Shown: in pieces, positions 38,901-47,971 of the stretch
Layout: the number at the start of each line of letters is the position of its first letter
How positions within the stretch are numbered: position 1 is the first letter of the stretch
NCBI RefSeq assembly: GCF_017352115.1
Contig: NZ_CP071448.1
Coordinates: 4,451,001 to 4,515,000, forward strand
Source: Flavobacterium endoglycinae
GTDB taxonomy: Bacteria > Bacteroidota > Bacteroidia > Flavobacteriales > Flavobacteriaceae
Direction: 5' to 3'
DNA length: 64,000 bases
Notes under the pieces: generated by a model
Databases searched by the model: none
Seen by the model: only the letters and a program-made list of their open reading frames with translations
What the model was told of the DNA's origin: nothing
Position numbers and translations under genes: made by a program

Positions 38901-39439
38901 CAGAGCAGACTACTATTTATGAAATGAGCGGCTCCACATATAATTTATTACTTCCTAAAAACATTTATGCCGCTAAGTTTCCGAATGTTTTGACCAATAT
39001 TACGACTCCGCCAGTAGGTCAGTTAGAAAAGAAAATAACGTTTGACCAATATGATGCTAAGGGTAATATCATACAATATACTCAGGAAAACGGAATAAGC
39101 GTAAGTTTTATCTGGGGGTATGATAAAACACTGCCAATTGCAAAAATTGAAAATGCGACTCTGGCACAAATTGCTTCAGCCTTAGGAATTACGACTGGAA
39201 CTTTAGATACGTATTCTGAAGCTAATATGACGGCGTTAAATGGTTTAAGGAGCAATGCTTCACTTGTAAATTGTATAATAACGACTTTTACACACTTACC
39301 ATTAATAGGAATTAGTACCCTAACAGATTCCAAAGGAGATGTGATGACCTACAGTTATGATGCTTATAACAGATTGCAGACTGTAAAAGACAGAAATGGA
39401 AACATTTTGTCTGAAAACCAATACCACTACAAAAACTAA
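35981..39439 (+). CDS. Rhs/YD-repeat protein, N-terminal chain, module 2
   Basis: A 1152-residue secreted protein and the counterpart of 28112-30889. The start is a TTG at 35981 giving a good signal peptide (MKKTILALTWAVLLCIITAV, cut after KAQ). The same opening blocks follow: GMFTGTPNISLPLFTYK, SYASSGLKVDE and GLGWNLIGGGVITR. YD strands run to the last residues, YSYDAYNRLQTVKDRNG. It is 227 residues longer than its counterpart, mainly in the middle, including a region with several Cys and His residues (CNCSANN, HFHQKD). No toxin end; the partner chain starts 14 bases later. Confidence 0.85.
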   Translation: MKKTILALTWAVLLCIITAVKAQDAGNDPSKFLPNITPPSPEAFKFSMYGNTPIGMFTGTPNISLPLFTYKTTNLSVAYSLSYASSGLKVDEINTKTGLGWNLIGGGVITRIVRNLEDDYFDDFAMKHLDITTVSENEMKNMYFYLFGENQGKDSQRDIFIFNFPGGSGKFYFDDNNKVIFLEKTDLRVELIPTAGGEIYTFVITAADGVKYYFQETEQTMLNTYGAGHSDPSVKTTAWYMNKIIHPKGDEIYFTYNNITENYTQAESQQASKAYPIWQTCASGQGYTKGITFGPVYSHNARIIGKTISGISSNNPASGSASFTYEDKIPAGTDPADVIKTITLKNKALAVIEKIDFDYLVTTNKRIFLNGFNFIEPANKYSFTYINPAEFPVRLSKSQDHWGYFNGANNILLLPRIEGSGFENFAFNDADREINEAKVQTGLLNKIVYPTKGYTELEYASNDYYGTKKVMPAAVNPVMTLENNIEQRHTTAIVNFKADFSYTAKFTGETYFANCDPSNDTGGNHHKGTVAVFCIEDNVYVPIYEYSSAYSQQVTPGVTSLVLNNDPTIPYYFNVVQNKNYRVTLTNDYNCIHSRVNLQYYTGTPQIVNANLLTGGCRVKSTKDYSLNNPVPVTKKYYYAKFDNLNMSSGDNFQVPYYINYSDHVSSAGVNNNSCIVTDAVLNSSSVSSLFEMGSNVYYKYVTVSNGDAFDNGFEENEFMINKDYREQIYLGDREFRNVPWSNLGWNNGKLLKTKVFEKQGSFYILRKETINTYLKDTNNPALINFAIYNPAPGVFINNVGNDQCNCSANNISKSYPVKYCSVPHFHQKDVNGNCTASGANNVSYNIPNPCFGKTAGTTIGIPTIAHLDIMPYKYISYFVYLSNTTTNEYDKNGANPFSTAVNYNYAGTNHFQLTSQSSTNSTTGSAGEITETKYLYAPDAQLANLPFITSLKAANMVGIPLNTQIYKGATKISEQTTIYEMSGSTYNLLLPKNIYAAKFPNVLTNITTPPVGQLEKKITFDQYDAKGNIIQYTQENGISVSFIWGYDKTLPIAKIENATLAQIASALGITTGTLDTYSEANMTALNGLRSNASLVNCIITTFTHLPLIGISTLTDSKGDVMTYSYDAYNRLQTVKDRNGNILSENQYHYKN

Positions 39440-39453
39440 CACCTTAAAGCAAA

Positions 39454-42400
39454 ATGAAAAACAGATTATTATATATTATATTTCTCCAGCTGTCTGCTTT
39501 TTGGGGTTATGCACAGCAGATAGATTCTCTTAAAACCCAGCCCATCCAAACTCCCGCGGCGGCGGCAGTCGACCCGGGTGGTGAAGATCCGACAGGATAT
39601 CAATGGAACCGTGATTTTGATAAAGATGGTTACGGAGATCCTGCCGTTTATGTTTTCAGCCAGACCAAACCAAATGGATATGTTTCCAATCAGCAGGATT
39701 TAGATGATACAAATCCTAATATTACATACATTCCGCCGCAGTATTTTTATAGAGATGCAGATGGCGATACGTATGGAAATCCAGGCGTAAGTGTTTATTA
39801 TAGTGTTAAACCGGCGGGTTATGTTACCAATAATTCAGATTATGATGATACGACAGCCAATATAACTAATATTGCACCTCAGACTTTTTATAAGGATAAC
39901 GATAATGATACCTTTGGAAATTCGGCAGGAGGAACGGTTTTCTATAGTGTAAAACCAGCAGGATATGCCAATAATAATTTGGATTGTAATGATGCTGATG
40001 CTGCATTAAATCCTAATACAAAATGGTACTTAGACAATGATCTGGATACTCTTGGCGACCCGCTTACATTTGTAACGCAATGTTTAAAACCAACAGGTAA
40101 CTATGTAAGGAATAATACAGATAACTGTCCTTTGGTCTTTGGTACAAGTACAGATTGTGCAAGTTTAGCAGCTCCATCTCAGGATCAAAATTATGTTATT
40201 ACTAAAACTTACAAACAGCCTTCCCAGACGGTTTATACTACTCTGGATGCTAACAAAGCCAAAGTAGATATTACTTATTTTGATGGATTAGGAAGGCCTG
40301 TTCAAAAAAATGCAAGCCAGCAGTCGAATACCGGAAAAGACATTATTACTCCTATTGAGTACGATATTTATGGAAGACAGATAAAAGAATACCTGCCGTA
40401 TAAGTCAGAAGGTTATAATATGGCTTTTGAAACTGCGGCGGTTAATAATTTAACGTCATATTATGGTACTCCAAATTCTACGAAAAATGGAAACCCGGCT
40501 TTAGAAGCGACAAATTACCCGTATAGTGAAAAATCGTTAGAAAATTCTCCTTTAAGTAGAGCAGTAAAACAGGCTGCTCCCGGAAATGATTGGAGATTGG
40601 GTTTAGGTCACGAAATAAAAATGGATTATTTGACTAATGCGGCTAGTGATGTAAAAAGTTTTAATGCCATTACAACCTGGAATAGTACATTAGGATTGTA
40701 TGATATATCTTTAGGAAATGCAGCAGCAAATGTTTTTTATGATGCCAGCCAGCTTACAAAAACAGTTACTTATGATGAGAATACTACTGCAGCTCCAACA
40801 GAATTAAACGGAGCAGCTGTAGAGTTTAAAAATAAATTAGGGCAGGTTATCCTAAAAAGGACATATGGAAAAGTAGGAACAGGAATAACTAATGAAAAAC
40901 ATGACACTTATTATGTGTATGACCAGTACGGAAACCTTACCTATGTAATTCCTCCAAAAGCTGACGCTGCACTTACTACAACAATCCTAAACGATTTATG
41001 CTATCAGTACAAATATGATTATCGTAACCGACTTGTTGAGAAAAAACTGCCGGGAAAGCAGTGGGAGTTTATCGTTTATGATAAACTAGACAGAGCAGTA
41101 GCTGCTGGACCTGCAAATTCACCATTTAGCGATTTAACCTCTACAGGATGGGCAGTAACTAAATACGATGCCTTCAATCGTGCAATTCTTACAGCATGGA
41201 TGCCGGGTACAGTTACAACTGCCGATAGAAAAACGTGGCAGGATGCCCAGAATGCAGTTACGGCAAATCCTAGTGAAACTAAAATTGCTGCGGCAACAAA
41301 TACGGCTGTAAATGGCGTGGCTTTTCGTTACAGTAATACTGTATGGCCAACATCTGGATATCATGTACTAACGGTTAATTATTATGACGATTATAATTTT
41401 CCTAATGCGCCAACAATTCCAGCCTCTGTGGAATCACAGCCGGTATATTACAATACAACTGTAAAACCAAAAGGACTTGCTACAGGTTCCTGGGTACGTG
41501 TTTTAGAAACCAGTACTTTGTATAAAAATGAGTCCTCATACATATTATATGACGCAAAGACGAGACCTATTCGTAACTATCTTCAAAACCATTTAGGAGG
41601 ATATACCTATACAGATAGTAATCTTGATCCTTTTTCAGGAGAACTGCAGTACAGCATCACCAGACATAAACGATTAAGCACTGATGCAGAACTGACCACT
41701 AAAGATGTTTTCACCTACTCTGCCCAGGACCGTTTACTTACTCAGACCCATCAGATAAATGGAGGCACTGTTGAATTAATTGCGGCTAATACTTATGATG
41801 AATTAGGGCAGCTGGTTTCTAAAAAAGTAGGAAACACAGCCGCAGCACCAGCCCAGAAAGTGGATTACACCTATAACATCCGCGGATGGCTGGCAGCCGT
41901 AAACGATATAAACGCGCTTTCTAAAACCGGAGACCCGAAAGATTTATTTGCTTTTAAGATCAATTACAATACTACGGCTACAGCAGGAGTTAGTGCTTTA
42001 TATAATGGAAATATTTCAGAAACGTATTGGACAAGCAGCAACTCTGAAACCATAATAAGAGGTTACGGATATGCATATGATAATTTAAATCGTTTAAGAA
42101 CCGGTATTTTTAAACAGAATGGAACTATCAATAATTACTACGACGAAACCCTGACTTACGACAAAAACGGAAACATTATGACTCTGGTACGTAATGGAGA
42201 TGCGGCATCTATCAAACAAATTGATAATTTAGTTTACAGCTACGGTTCTGGTAATAGTTTAAACCAGCTTACAAAAGTAGCCGATAACGCGACAACTTAC
42301 AAAGCAGGCGGTTTTGTAGACAGTGCAGCCAATACCATAGATGATTACAGCTACGATGCTAACGGCAATGTAACCAAAGATAATAACAAGAATATCACAG

Positions 42401-43665
42401 CCATTGCCTACAATCATTTAAACCTGCCAGCCAAAATTACTTTTGCCACAACAGGAAACATTGTATATCTTTACAATGCAGCAGGGCAGAAAGTGCAGAA
42501 AATTGTAACGGTTACTTCGCCGGCAAGTATTACAACCACTGATTATCTGGGAGGTTACCAGTATGATAATAGTTCATTGAAATTTTTCCCAACTGCTGAG
42601 GGTTACGTTGAACCTGTTTCTGGGGCCTATAAATATATTTACCAGTACAAAGATCATCTCGGCAATGTGCGTTTAAGCTATGACAAAACACTTGCAATTA
42701 AAGAAGAAAGTAATTTCTATCCTTTCGGGCTGAAACAGGAAGGATATAATACGGTTAAAACCGGTGTTGAGAATAAGTATAAGTACAACGGAAAAGAACT
42801 CCAAGACGAGTTGGGACTTAACATGTATGACTATGGAGCACGTAATTACGATCCATCATTAGGACGATGGATGAATATAGACCCTTTAGGAGAGAAGTAC
42901 TTTAAATCTAGTCCATACGTATATGTAGCAAATTCACCTATTGTGGCATTTGACCCAGATGGTCAAAAGATTCTATTTGTTAATGGTCATTATAATGGTT
43001 TGGTAGGTTGGTTAATTGGTTCTAGCTCTGGTGGTGAAAGCTACTGGGATAAAGGCTTTGCAAAAGCGGCTCAGAATTTCTTCGGAGATTATTCAAAAGT
43101 TACTGATGCCAACTATATCAATGGTTCTTCAATGTTTGGAGGTGATTCCAGCGGATCAGATAGAGAACAAGATGGATATGACTATGCAGAAAAAAATTAT
43201 AGTACACTTGTTGAAGGCTTGGGTAAAGACGAAGCATTTGAGCTGGTTACTCACAGCGAAGGTGGTGCTTACGGAGCAGGAATAGCGAGATATCTTATGT
43301 TAAGAGGACATACGGTAAAAACAATTGTTCATCTTTCTACAGATGAAGCTGATGAATTTGATACACCCTTCGGGCCTGATACTTATCAGTTGAGTTACAG
43401 TGGAGATTGGGTCACAGGAAATAAAGAAATTGATAACGTTAGTGTTTTTGCTATAGTTGACAAATTTAAATCAAAATCAGATAAATTTCAATATGCACAC
43501 GGTTCAACCAAAAGTTCTTCAGTTTTCAAAGAATTAAAAGCATTGCTAAAAGCCATAAAAGACCATAAAGGTATTTCTGGATTTAGAGCTTACGAAACTA
43601 AAAATGGTGTTAAATTTGAAGTGATTCGAAACTATACGGAAGAAGAGGAACAAGAAGAAAAATAA
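39454..43665 (+). CDS. Rhs core chain with C-terminal lipase-like (alpha/beta hydrolase) toxin, module 2
   Basis: A 1403-residue protein. It has a signal peptide ending GYAQQ and four Asp-rich MopE-like repeats (FDKDGYGDP, RDADGDTYGNP, KDNDNDTFGN, LDNDLDTLGDP), then a DUF6443-type start (ITYFDGLGRPVQK) and many YD repeats. The Rhs core end is YGARNYDPSLGRWMNIDPLG, closing at DPDG (1167-1170). The last 233 residues form a different domain: FVNGHYNG early, then ELVTHSEGGAYGAGIARYL with a Ser1268 nucleophile-like elbow (H-S-E-G-G), as in lipases, and a later YAHGST His. It is therefore probably a lipase- or esterase-type effector; substrate unknown. Confidence 0.88.
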   Translation: MKNRLLYIIFLQLSAFWGYAQQIDSLKTQPIQTPAAAAVDPGGEDPTGYQWNRDFDKDGYGDPAVYVFSQTKPNGYVSNQQDLDDTNPNITYIPPQYFYRDADGDTYGNPGVSVYYSVKPAGYVTNNSDYDDTTANITNIAPQTFYKDNDNDTFGNSAGGTVFYSVKPAGYANNNLDCNDADAALNPNTKWYLDNDLDTLGDPLTFVTQCLKPTGNYVRNNTDNCPLVFGTSTDCASLAAPSQDQNYVITKTYKQPSQTVYTTLDANKAKVDITYFDGLGRPVQKNASQQSNTGKDIITPIEYDIYGRQIKEYLPYKSEGYNMAFETAAVNNLTSYYGTPNSTKNGNPALEATNYPYSEKSLENSPLSRAVKQAAPGNDWRLGLGHEIKMDYLTNAASDVKSFNAITTWNSTLGLYDISLGNAAANVFYDASQLTKTVTYDENTTAAPTELNGAAVEFKNKLGQVILKRTYGKVGTGITNEKHDTYYVYDQYGNLTYVIPPKADAALTTTILNDLCYQYKYDYRNRLVEKKLPGKQWEFIVYDKLDRAVAAGPANSPFSDLTSTGWAVTKYDAFNRAILTAWMPGTVTTADRKTWQDAQNAVTANPSETKIAAATNTAVNGVAFRYSNTVWPTSGYHVLTVNYYDDYNFPNAPTIPASVESQPVYYNTTVKPKGLATGSWVRVLETSTLYKNESSYILYDAKTRPIRNYLQNHLGGYTYTDSNLDPFSGELQYSITRHKRLSTDAELTTKDVFTYSAQDRLLTQTHQINGGTVELIAANTYDELGQLVSKKVGNTAAAPAQKVDYTYNIRGWLAAVNDINALSKTGDPKDLFAFKINYNTTATAGVSALYNGNISETYWTSSNSETIIRGYGYAYDNLNRLRTGIFKQNGTINNYYDETLTYDKNGNIMTLVRNGDAASIKQIDNLVYSYGSGNSLNQLTKVADNATTYKAGGFVDSAANTIDDYSYDANGNVTKDNNKNITAIAYNHLNLPAKITFATTGNIVYLYNAAGQKVQKIVTVTSPASITTTDYLGGYQYDNSSLKFFPTAEGYVEPVSGAYKYIYQYKDHLGNVRLSYDKTLAIKEESNFYPFGLKQEGYNTVKTGVENKYKYNGKELQDELGLNMYDYGARNYDPSLGRWMNIDPLGEKYFKSSPYVYVANSPIVAFDPDGQKILFVNGHYNGLVGWLIGSSSGGESYWDKGFAKAAQNFFGDYSKVTDANYINGSSMFGGDSSGSDREQDGYDYAEKNYSTLVEGLGKDEAFELVTHSEGGAYGAGIARYLMLRGHTVKTIVHLSTDEADEFDTPFGPDTYQLSYSGDWVTGNKEIDNVSVFAIVDKFKSKSDKFQYAHGSTKSSSVFKELKALLKAIKDHKGISGFRAYETKNGVKFEVIRNYTEEEEQEEK

Positions 43666-43670
43666 AACAT

Positions 43671-44003
43671 ATGAAAAATACCTTTTTTAAAATATCGCAC
43701 GCAATTATTCTAATTTTTGGAATAATATCATTGTATTTTACTACACATTTTTGGATTGGTAGTAAAGAACAATACAATCAATTAAAAAACGAATCGTTTT
43801 TATTATTATTTCTTAATAGATTTATGCTAAATACGATAGTTGTGTGTTTCTTTTTAGTTATTTTATTTTTATTTAGTAAAGTATTGGGCAGAAATATGCG
43901 TATAGGATTGTCTCTCAAGAGAATTATGAAACTTGAAAGTATTATATTATTTTCTACATCAATAATTTTTATTTTATTTAAAATTCTATTTGAAGATAAT
44001 TAA
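43671..44003 (+). CDS. Small three-helix membrane protein, probable immunity for module 2 toxin
   Basis: A 110-residue inner-membrane protein with three hydrophobic helices (about residues 8-25, 44-68 and 90-105) separated by short loops. Its start is 6 bases after the Rhs toxin stop, implying coupled translation, and its composition is AT-rich like the toxin end. Membrane-embedded immunity proteins are usual for membrane-attacking effectors such as lipases. No family is recognised; the role is inferred from position and topology. Confidence 0.55.
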   Translation: MKNTFFKISHAIILIFGIISLYFTTHFWIGSKEQYNQLKNESFLLLFLNRFMLNTIVVCFFLVILFLFSKVLGRNMRIGLSLKRIMKLESIILFSTSIIFILFKILFEDN

Positions 44004-44144
44004 ATTTCTATGAAGTAACTCGATAGTGTATAAGATTGGTACTGTATCTAATTGGGATAATGTACCAAATGTGTTGGTGTTTAATTATTGTTCTAACATT
44101 TACAGAAAATCAGATATTTATAGTAATATAGCATAAAAATCAAG

Positions 44145-44167
44145 ACAGCCTTCGGGCTGTTTTTTTA
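44145..44167 (+). terminator. Rho-independent terminator after Rhs module 2
   Basis: ACAGCC (44145-44150), a TTCG tetraloop, GGCTGT (44155-44160), then a run of T to 44167. A textbook stem-loop closing module 2. Confidence 0.9.
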
Positions 44168-44193
44168 TTTTATAATTACTTAAATCGTAAAAA

Positions 44194-44870
44194 ATGGAGT
44201 CAAACCAGATTACGTGTTACAGATGTGTTGATGCTATTCGAAAGATGATAAAATATGGAAAGACAAAGTCTGGTAATCAAAGATATATTTGCAGAGCATG
44301 CGGGAAAACTAGAGTTGAAATTATGCATATCTGTCTTATAAAGCAGATATAAATCAGCATATTATCCAATTAACTAAAGAAGGATTGGGAATAAGAAGCA
44401 CGGCAAGAATATTGAAAATATCAACGACAATGTTGTTAAAGAGAATCGTTTTTATCACCCGAAATATTACTAAACCAGTTATCAGCAGAGGCAAGACTTA
44501 TGAAGTCGATGAGCTGTGCACTTATATAAGATACAAGAAAAATTATATCTGGCTGGTTTATGCATTGGAAAAGAATTCTAAAACAGTTGTGAGTTTTAAT
44601 GTTGGAAAACGAACCAATAAAACGCTTAACCGTGTTCTGGAAACTTTAAAATTATCAGAAACTAAAAAGATATTTACAGACAGATTAAAAAACTACAAGT
44701 ATTTGATTAATGAGAAAATGCATTCTGTAAAGCGTTTTGGAACTAATCATATTGAAAGAAAGAATCTGACACTCAGAACACATCTTAAAAGATTAAATCG
44801 ACGCACAATCTGCTTCAGTAAAAATTTAGTAATATTTACTGCTGTTTTGAAGATTTACTTTTGGATTTGA
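44194..44870 (+). mobile_element. IS1-family transposase, frameshifted
   Basis: The 5' frame (44194-44352) encodes the InsA-like zinc part, with CYRCVDAIRK and CRACGKTRVE (two CxxC pairs). The catalytic part continues in the -1 frame from about 44331: IIQLTKEGLGIRSTARILK. The DDE residues are in YEVDELCTYI, IFTDRLKNY and NHIERKNLTLR, and the end is HLKRLNRR followed by SKNL and LKIYFW. IS1 elements normally make their transposase by a -1 slip at an A-rich heptamer. Here the break is at GAAATTA, a poor slip site, so decay seems likelier. Terminal inverted repeats could not be fixed. Confidence 0.8.
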
Positions 44871-45007
44871 GATTTAATGCGCGATAATTAATTTCGTTTT
44901 TTAAATTTTACTTTTGACGGAGAAGGAAGTTAACACTTATTTATATGATTAGATACTACTAAAGTCAGTTATATATTTTTAAAAACAAGAGTTTCTAATA
45001 ATATTTC

Positions 45008-45250
45008 GTATACAGATTCGAACCTAAAGCTGTCAAGCCTTGATTTTGCTGGTTTTTCATTTTTTGAAATGGCGATGTGCACCGATTCTGCCACAAAACT
45101 TAAAGCGTCTATTTTCAAGATAGATCTTATTTTTGGCAACTTTGTAAGGGATGAAGAGGTTCCGCTTTGAATTTTTAAAAAAGCTACTAAATACTAGGCT
45201 TAAATTATTAAGTAAGAATAGGAACAAAAAAAAAGTGTACATCAAAAATT
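45008..45250. repeat. Diverged intergenic repeat, most complete copy (copy B)
   Basis: The left half (45008-45126) matches 5958-6080 block by block. The right half, from GGTTCCGCTTTGAAT (45158-45172) to AAAAAGTGTACATC (about 45230-45244), matches 58043-58125. It is therefore the only copy in the window with both halves. No recognised family. Confidence 0.5.
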
Positions 45251-45295
45251 GATGCATTTATGAGTAATAAATACAGTCGTATATATATTATAAAC

Positions 45296-45334
45296 ACGCA
45301 GGAATTCTAAAATCTATTTTCGTATTTCCTGCGT
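45296..45334. repeat. 9-bp inverted repeat
   Basis: ACGCAGGAA (45296-45304) and TTCCTGCGT (45326-45334) flank a 21-base A/T-rich loop. No T tract follows. A second, imperfect pair, GAATACGCATGCAAA (45491-45505) against TTTGCATATTCATGTATTC (45556-45574), lies downstream. Together they could be protein-binding or end sites of a mobile element; function unknown. Confidence 0.45.
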
Positions 45335-45624
45335 ACAATCTAATTGTAAGATATGCTTATTTGGAGCATTTTGAAAGGTTCATTTTTACATTTCGAATAA
45401 CTATTGACGAAATAGAGTTGTCGTCAGATTAATTAAATAAATGCTTTTATTGTGATATTTGGAGAGAATTTTTTAGAACAGTTAAGGTGTGAATACGCAT
45501 GCAAAGCCTAATAAATAAAAGAGAACTTTTATCTATTCTAGCACTACGCTCCCTGTTTGCATATTCATGTATTCGTGACTTTCGGCAAGGAGAGATTAAC
45601 TTCGTTTGATGATGAGTAGTTACC

Positions 45625-45927
45625 TTATTGATCTTTGGTTTCCTTTTGTAATGATGGCAATGGTATAATTTTGTCTATACCAGATTCTAGCAACATCTCT
45701 TCCATCATAACTTCATAAATATCGATGTCTTCCTTTTCACAGACATCAAAACATTGAGTCATAAGTTCATTTCTGAGGGCTGCATCATCGTTGCTGTACG
45801 AGGGCTTGCCGGTAGAGATGTTTATGTAATCATTGAAGTCATCATCTGGGTGAAAACTCAATCCTTCCGCTGTGAGCTGTTTTGCATACTGCTTGACATC
45901 TTCTATTGTAAGAATTTTTTCTATCAC
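45625..45927 (-). CDS. Hypothetical acidic protein
   Basis: A 100-residue acidic protein from a GTG start (45927), with the segment LSFHPDDDFNDYIN followed by a helical half ending near IYEVMMEEMLLES. Proteins with this layout are found as small hypotheticals in Bacteroidota accessory regions; I do not know a function. It lies left of the methyltransferase operon and is separated from it by its own 340-base gap. Confidence 0.55.
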   Translation of the reverse strand: MIEKILTIEDVKQYAKQLTAEGLSFHPDDDFNDYINISTGKPSYSNDDAALRNELMTQCFDVCEKEDIDIYEVMMEEMLLESGIDKIIPLPSLQKETKDQ

Positions 45928-46267
45928 GATATTTGTATTTTAGTTTGTATAAATTTAAAAAGTAAGTCTGAAAAATCGGGCTTTATTAAATTGGAATCTT
46001 TAGCAAAATTAATGAAAAATCTAATTCGCAGATGAGATTCTGGAATTGATTTTTCCAGAATATTTTTTTATAGGTTGTCTTCATTTGTAAACGAGTAATA
46101 GGGGCTAAGCTGATAGTAAGGTGATCCAGCAGTTAGCCTTCCGGTCTATTTTTTTAGTCATGTGCCGTAGAATTACTTGTTTTAATTTACAACAAATTAA
46201 AAAGGCTTTACACAGGAATCTCTGTATAAAGCTGTATTTTTTGTGTGGCTGAGAGTGGGATTTTAAA
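45928..46267. other. Intergenic stretch with operon terminator
   Basis: No gene is supported. It contains the terminator of the operon to its right, listed separately. Confidence 0.5.
46205..46232 (-). terminator. Terminator of the methyltransferase/GHKL/receiver operon
   Basis: GCTTTACACAG (46205-46215) and CTGTATAAAGC (46222-46232) pair with one mismatch around a 6-base loop. On the minus strand the stem is followed by CTTTTTAATTTG. It sits 36 bases beyond the stop of the last gene of the operon. Confidence 0.65.
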
Positions 46268-47971
46268 TTATTGAATTTTAGCAAAATCTACTCCAACTCT
46301 TGATGGATGCCCAAAGGCATGATTAGCTATTCTCTGTGTATAATCATCTCTTAATGTTGATACATACTCTATTTCAAAATAATTTAGATCGTGATTTCTT
46401 CCTTGGTTAGTAATTTTATTAGTTATATCCCAAATTCTTAATTTACTATCTAGGATTTTATTATCTTCAACATTATACACTTTAGGCTTAATAAAGAAAG
46501 GTTTATAAAGAAATTTTTTATATGCTTCATTTTCAATTTTAAGTAGCTCTAATTCTTTTCTGTCTTTAAAATCTTCATCAGATTCCTCTTTGTTTTGTTT
46601 GATTTTTGGCTTTTTTATAATTTCTTTATCTCCCCATAAGACAACTTTACCATTTGGTAAGAAACTTAAGAAAGCAGTATCACCTAAACGTAAAGCAGTT
46701 TCAAGATCATCAAACTCTTCACCCTTTGCAAAATAAAAATTAGAATCTATTTTATTTGGGTAGAGACAATCACATAAAGCAGTTATGCATAAATAATAAT
46801 CTTTGCCACTACCTTTAAAAATATCACCAAAGTTTAAATTTGGAACATCACTAGGATGTAAGCTTTTAACTTTTACAGAATTATAAAATACATTAAGATT
46901 AAATAATGCTTCATGTGTTGGTTCCTTATTAGCTAATTCGTTTGTTCTAGAATCTAAAAAATCAGTTTTTAAAAGTGATAGTTTTGCGGTTCGAAGTTTT
47001 AAAGTTGCTTGTTCTAATAAGAGCTTTTTTATTATTGTACCAAATGCTTTATCATCCTTTAAATGATTTCGGAATTGAAATAGTGCTTCGGTAGATGATT
47101 TTAGAATAGAATTATCAATAAAACTTTCATTATCATTAAAAACAGATTGCATTTCTAATCCTAACAACTGAAAGAAACTTCCTTCGTTTTTAATGACTAT
47201 TTCAGATATTCTTTTTACTAATTTTCCATAATCTGCATCATCTGTAAAATCCTTTTTCAAGGTTAGTACAAAAGTATTATTTATCATAAAGGAATTCTCG
47301 CCTGTATTTAAAACTTCATATTTATCAGATTGGTTATCAGTGATAAAAAACTTGTCTACTTCTAAAGAGATATAAATTAATCGTACTAAATATAATATCG
47401 ATTTGTCTTTAAGTTCATCAATAGGAAACGTTTCACTATTAATTTCATTTTCTTCCGAAAAATTTAAAATTTCTTCTTCATTTTTATTAATTATATTTTG
47501 CAAATCTTGCGATTCAAAATGTGAATAAGCGTCTTTTATAGATTCAAATTGTTCTCTAGATAGACCTGAAAAGTATGTGTCTAAAAATAAAGGTACATCT
47601 GCAAAATTTTGTGAATTTGAATATACGCAGCAAAAATTAATATTAGGCGAACTAACTGCCTTATGCAAAAGGTTTAATGAATACTCTAGACCCGATACAC
47701 CATCCAATTCCCAATCCAATAAAATTAAATCTTTCCCTTTAAATAGATATTCGATAGTTTTAGGTTCATCAATATTAGACTTTACAAATCTGTGTACAGT
47801 CAAGTTTTTCCCGTTTGTCTTAAAGGTATTATATAAATCTTTAGAAAGTTTCTCTTCTGCAAAGGCCTCCAGATCTGATGTTTCAGAATAAAATTCCTTC
47901 GCTTTTTCATCAATAAATACAGCATTATTAATTGATGCATCTAAAATTTCAAATGCTTTTTCACTATACAT
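46268..47971 (-). CDS. Receiver-domain protein of the methylation-linked phosphorelay operon
   Basis: A 567-residue protein. The first about 130 residues form a receiver-like domain: acidic VFIDEKA (about 18-24), phosphoacceptor-type Asp86 in LILLDWELDG, and a Ser/Thr position in CCVYSNS. It is not of the ordinary CheY type; I recall a Pfam family Response_reg_2 from predicted NTP-dependent conflict systems that would fit. The remaining 430 residues are mostly helical with a beta-rich part (LGDTAFLSFLPNGKVVLWGD), and no known effector or nuclease motif is seen. The start overlaps the end of the GHKL gene by 8 bases, so it is translated with it. Likely output component of the operon. Confidence 0.75.
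   Translation of the reverse strand: MYSEKAFEILDASINNAVFIDEKAKEFYSETSDLEAFAEEKLSKDLYNTFKTNGKNLTVHRFVKSNIDEPKTIEYLFKGKDLILLDWELDGVSGLEYSLNLLHKAVSSPNINFCCVYSNSQNFADVPLFLDTYFSGLSREQFESIKDAYSHFESQDLQNIINKNEEEILNFSEENEINSETFPIDELKDKSILYLVRLIYISLEVDKFFITDNQSDKYEVLNTGENSFMINNTFVLTLKKDFTDDADYGKLVKRISEIVIKNEGSFFQLLGLEMQSVFNDNESFIDNSILKSSTEALFQFRNHLKDDKAFGTIIKKLLLEQATLKLRTAKLSLLKTDFLDSRTNELANKEPTHEALFNLNVFYNSVKVKSLHPSDVPNLNFGDIFKGSGKDYYLCITALCDCLYPNKIDSNFYFAKGEEFDDLETALRLGDTAFLSFLPNGKVVLWGDKEIIKKPKIKQNKEESDEDFKDRKELELLKIENEAYKKFLYKPFFIKPKVYNVEDNKILDSKLRIWDITNKITNQGRNHDLNYFEIEYVSTLRDDYTQRIANHAFGHPSRVGVDFAKIQ

Larger units (their letters stand above)
44871..45624. other. Intergenic stretch with repeats between the IS remnant and the accessory island
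   Basis: No gene is supported. A 66-codon minus-strand frame (45257-45057) is explained by the dispersed repeat rather than by a real protein. It also carries two inverted repeats (see separate entries). Confidence 0.45.

Noticed and set aside
39600..40130. Asp-rich repeats as a separate gene or as cohesin/dockerin domains.
   Set aside because: They are in frame within the Rhs core chain and have the MopE-like D-x-D-x-D-G-x-G-D spacing, not the dockerin duplication.
44194..44870. Programmed -1 frameshifting of an active IS1-type transposase.
   Set aside because: The switch region GAAATTA is not a typical A-rich slip site and no terminal inverted repeats were found, so decay is the simpler reading.
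45057..45257. 66-codon minus-strand frame with a hydrophobic start.
   Set aside because: It coincides with the dispersed repeat, and the related copies do not keep it open.
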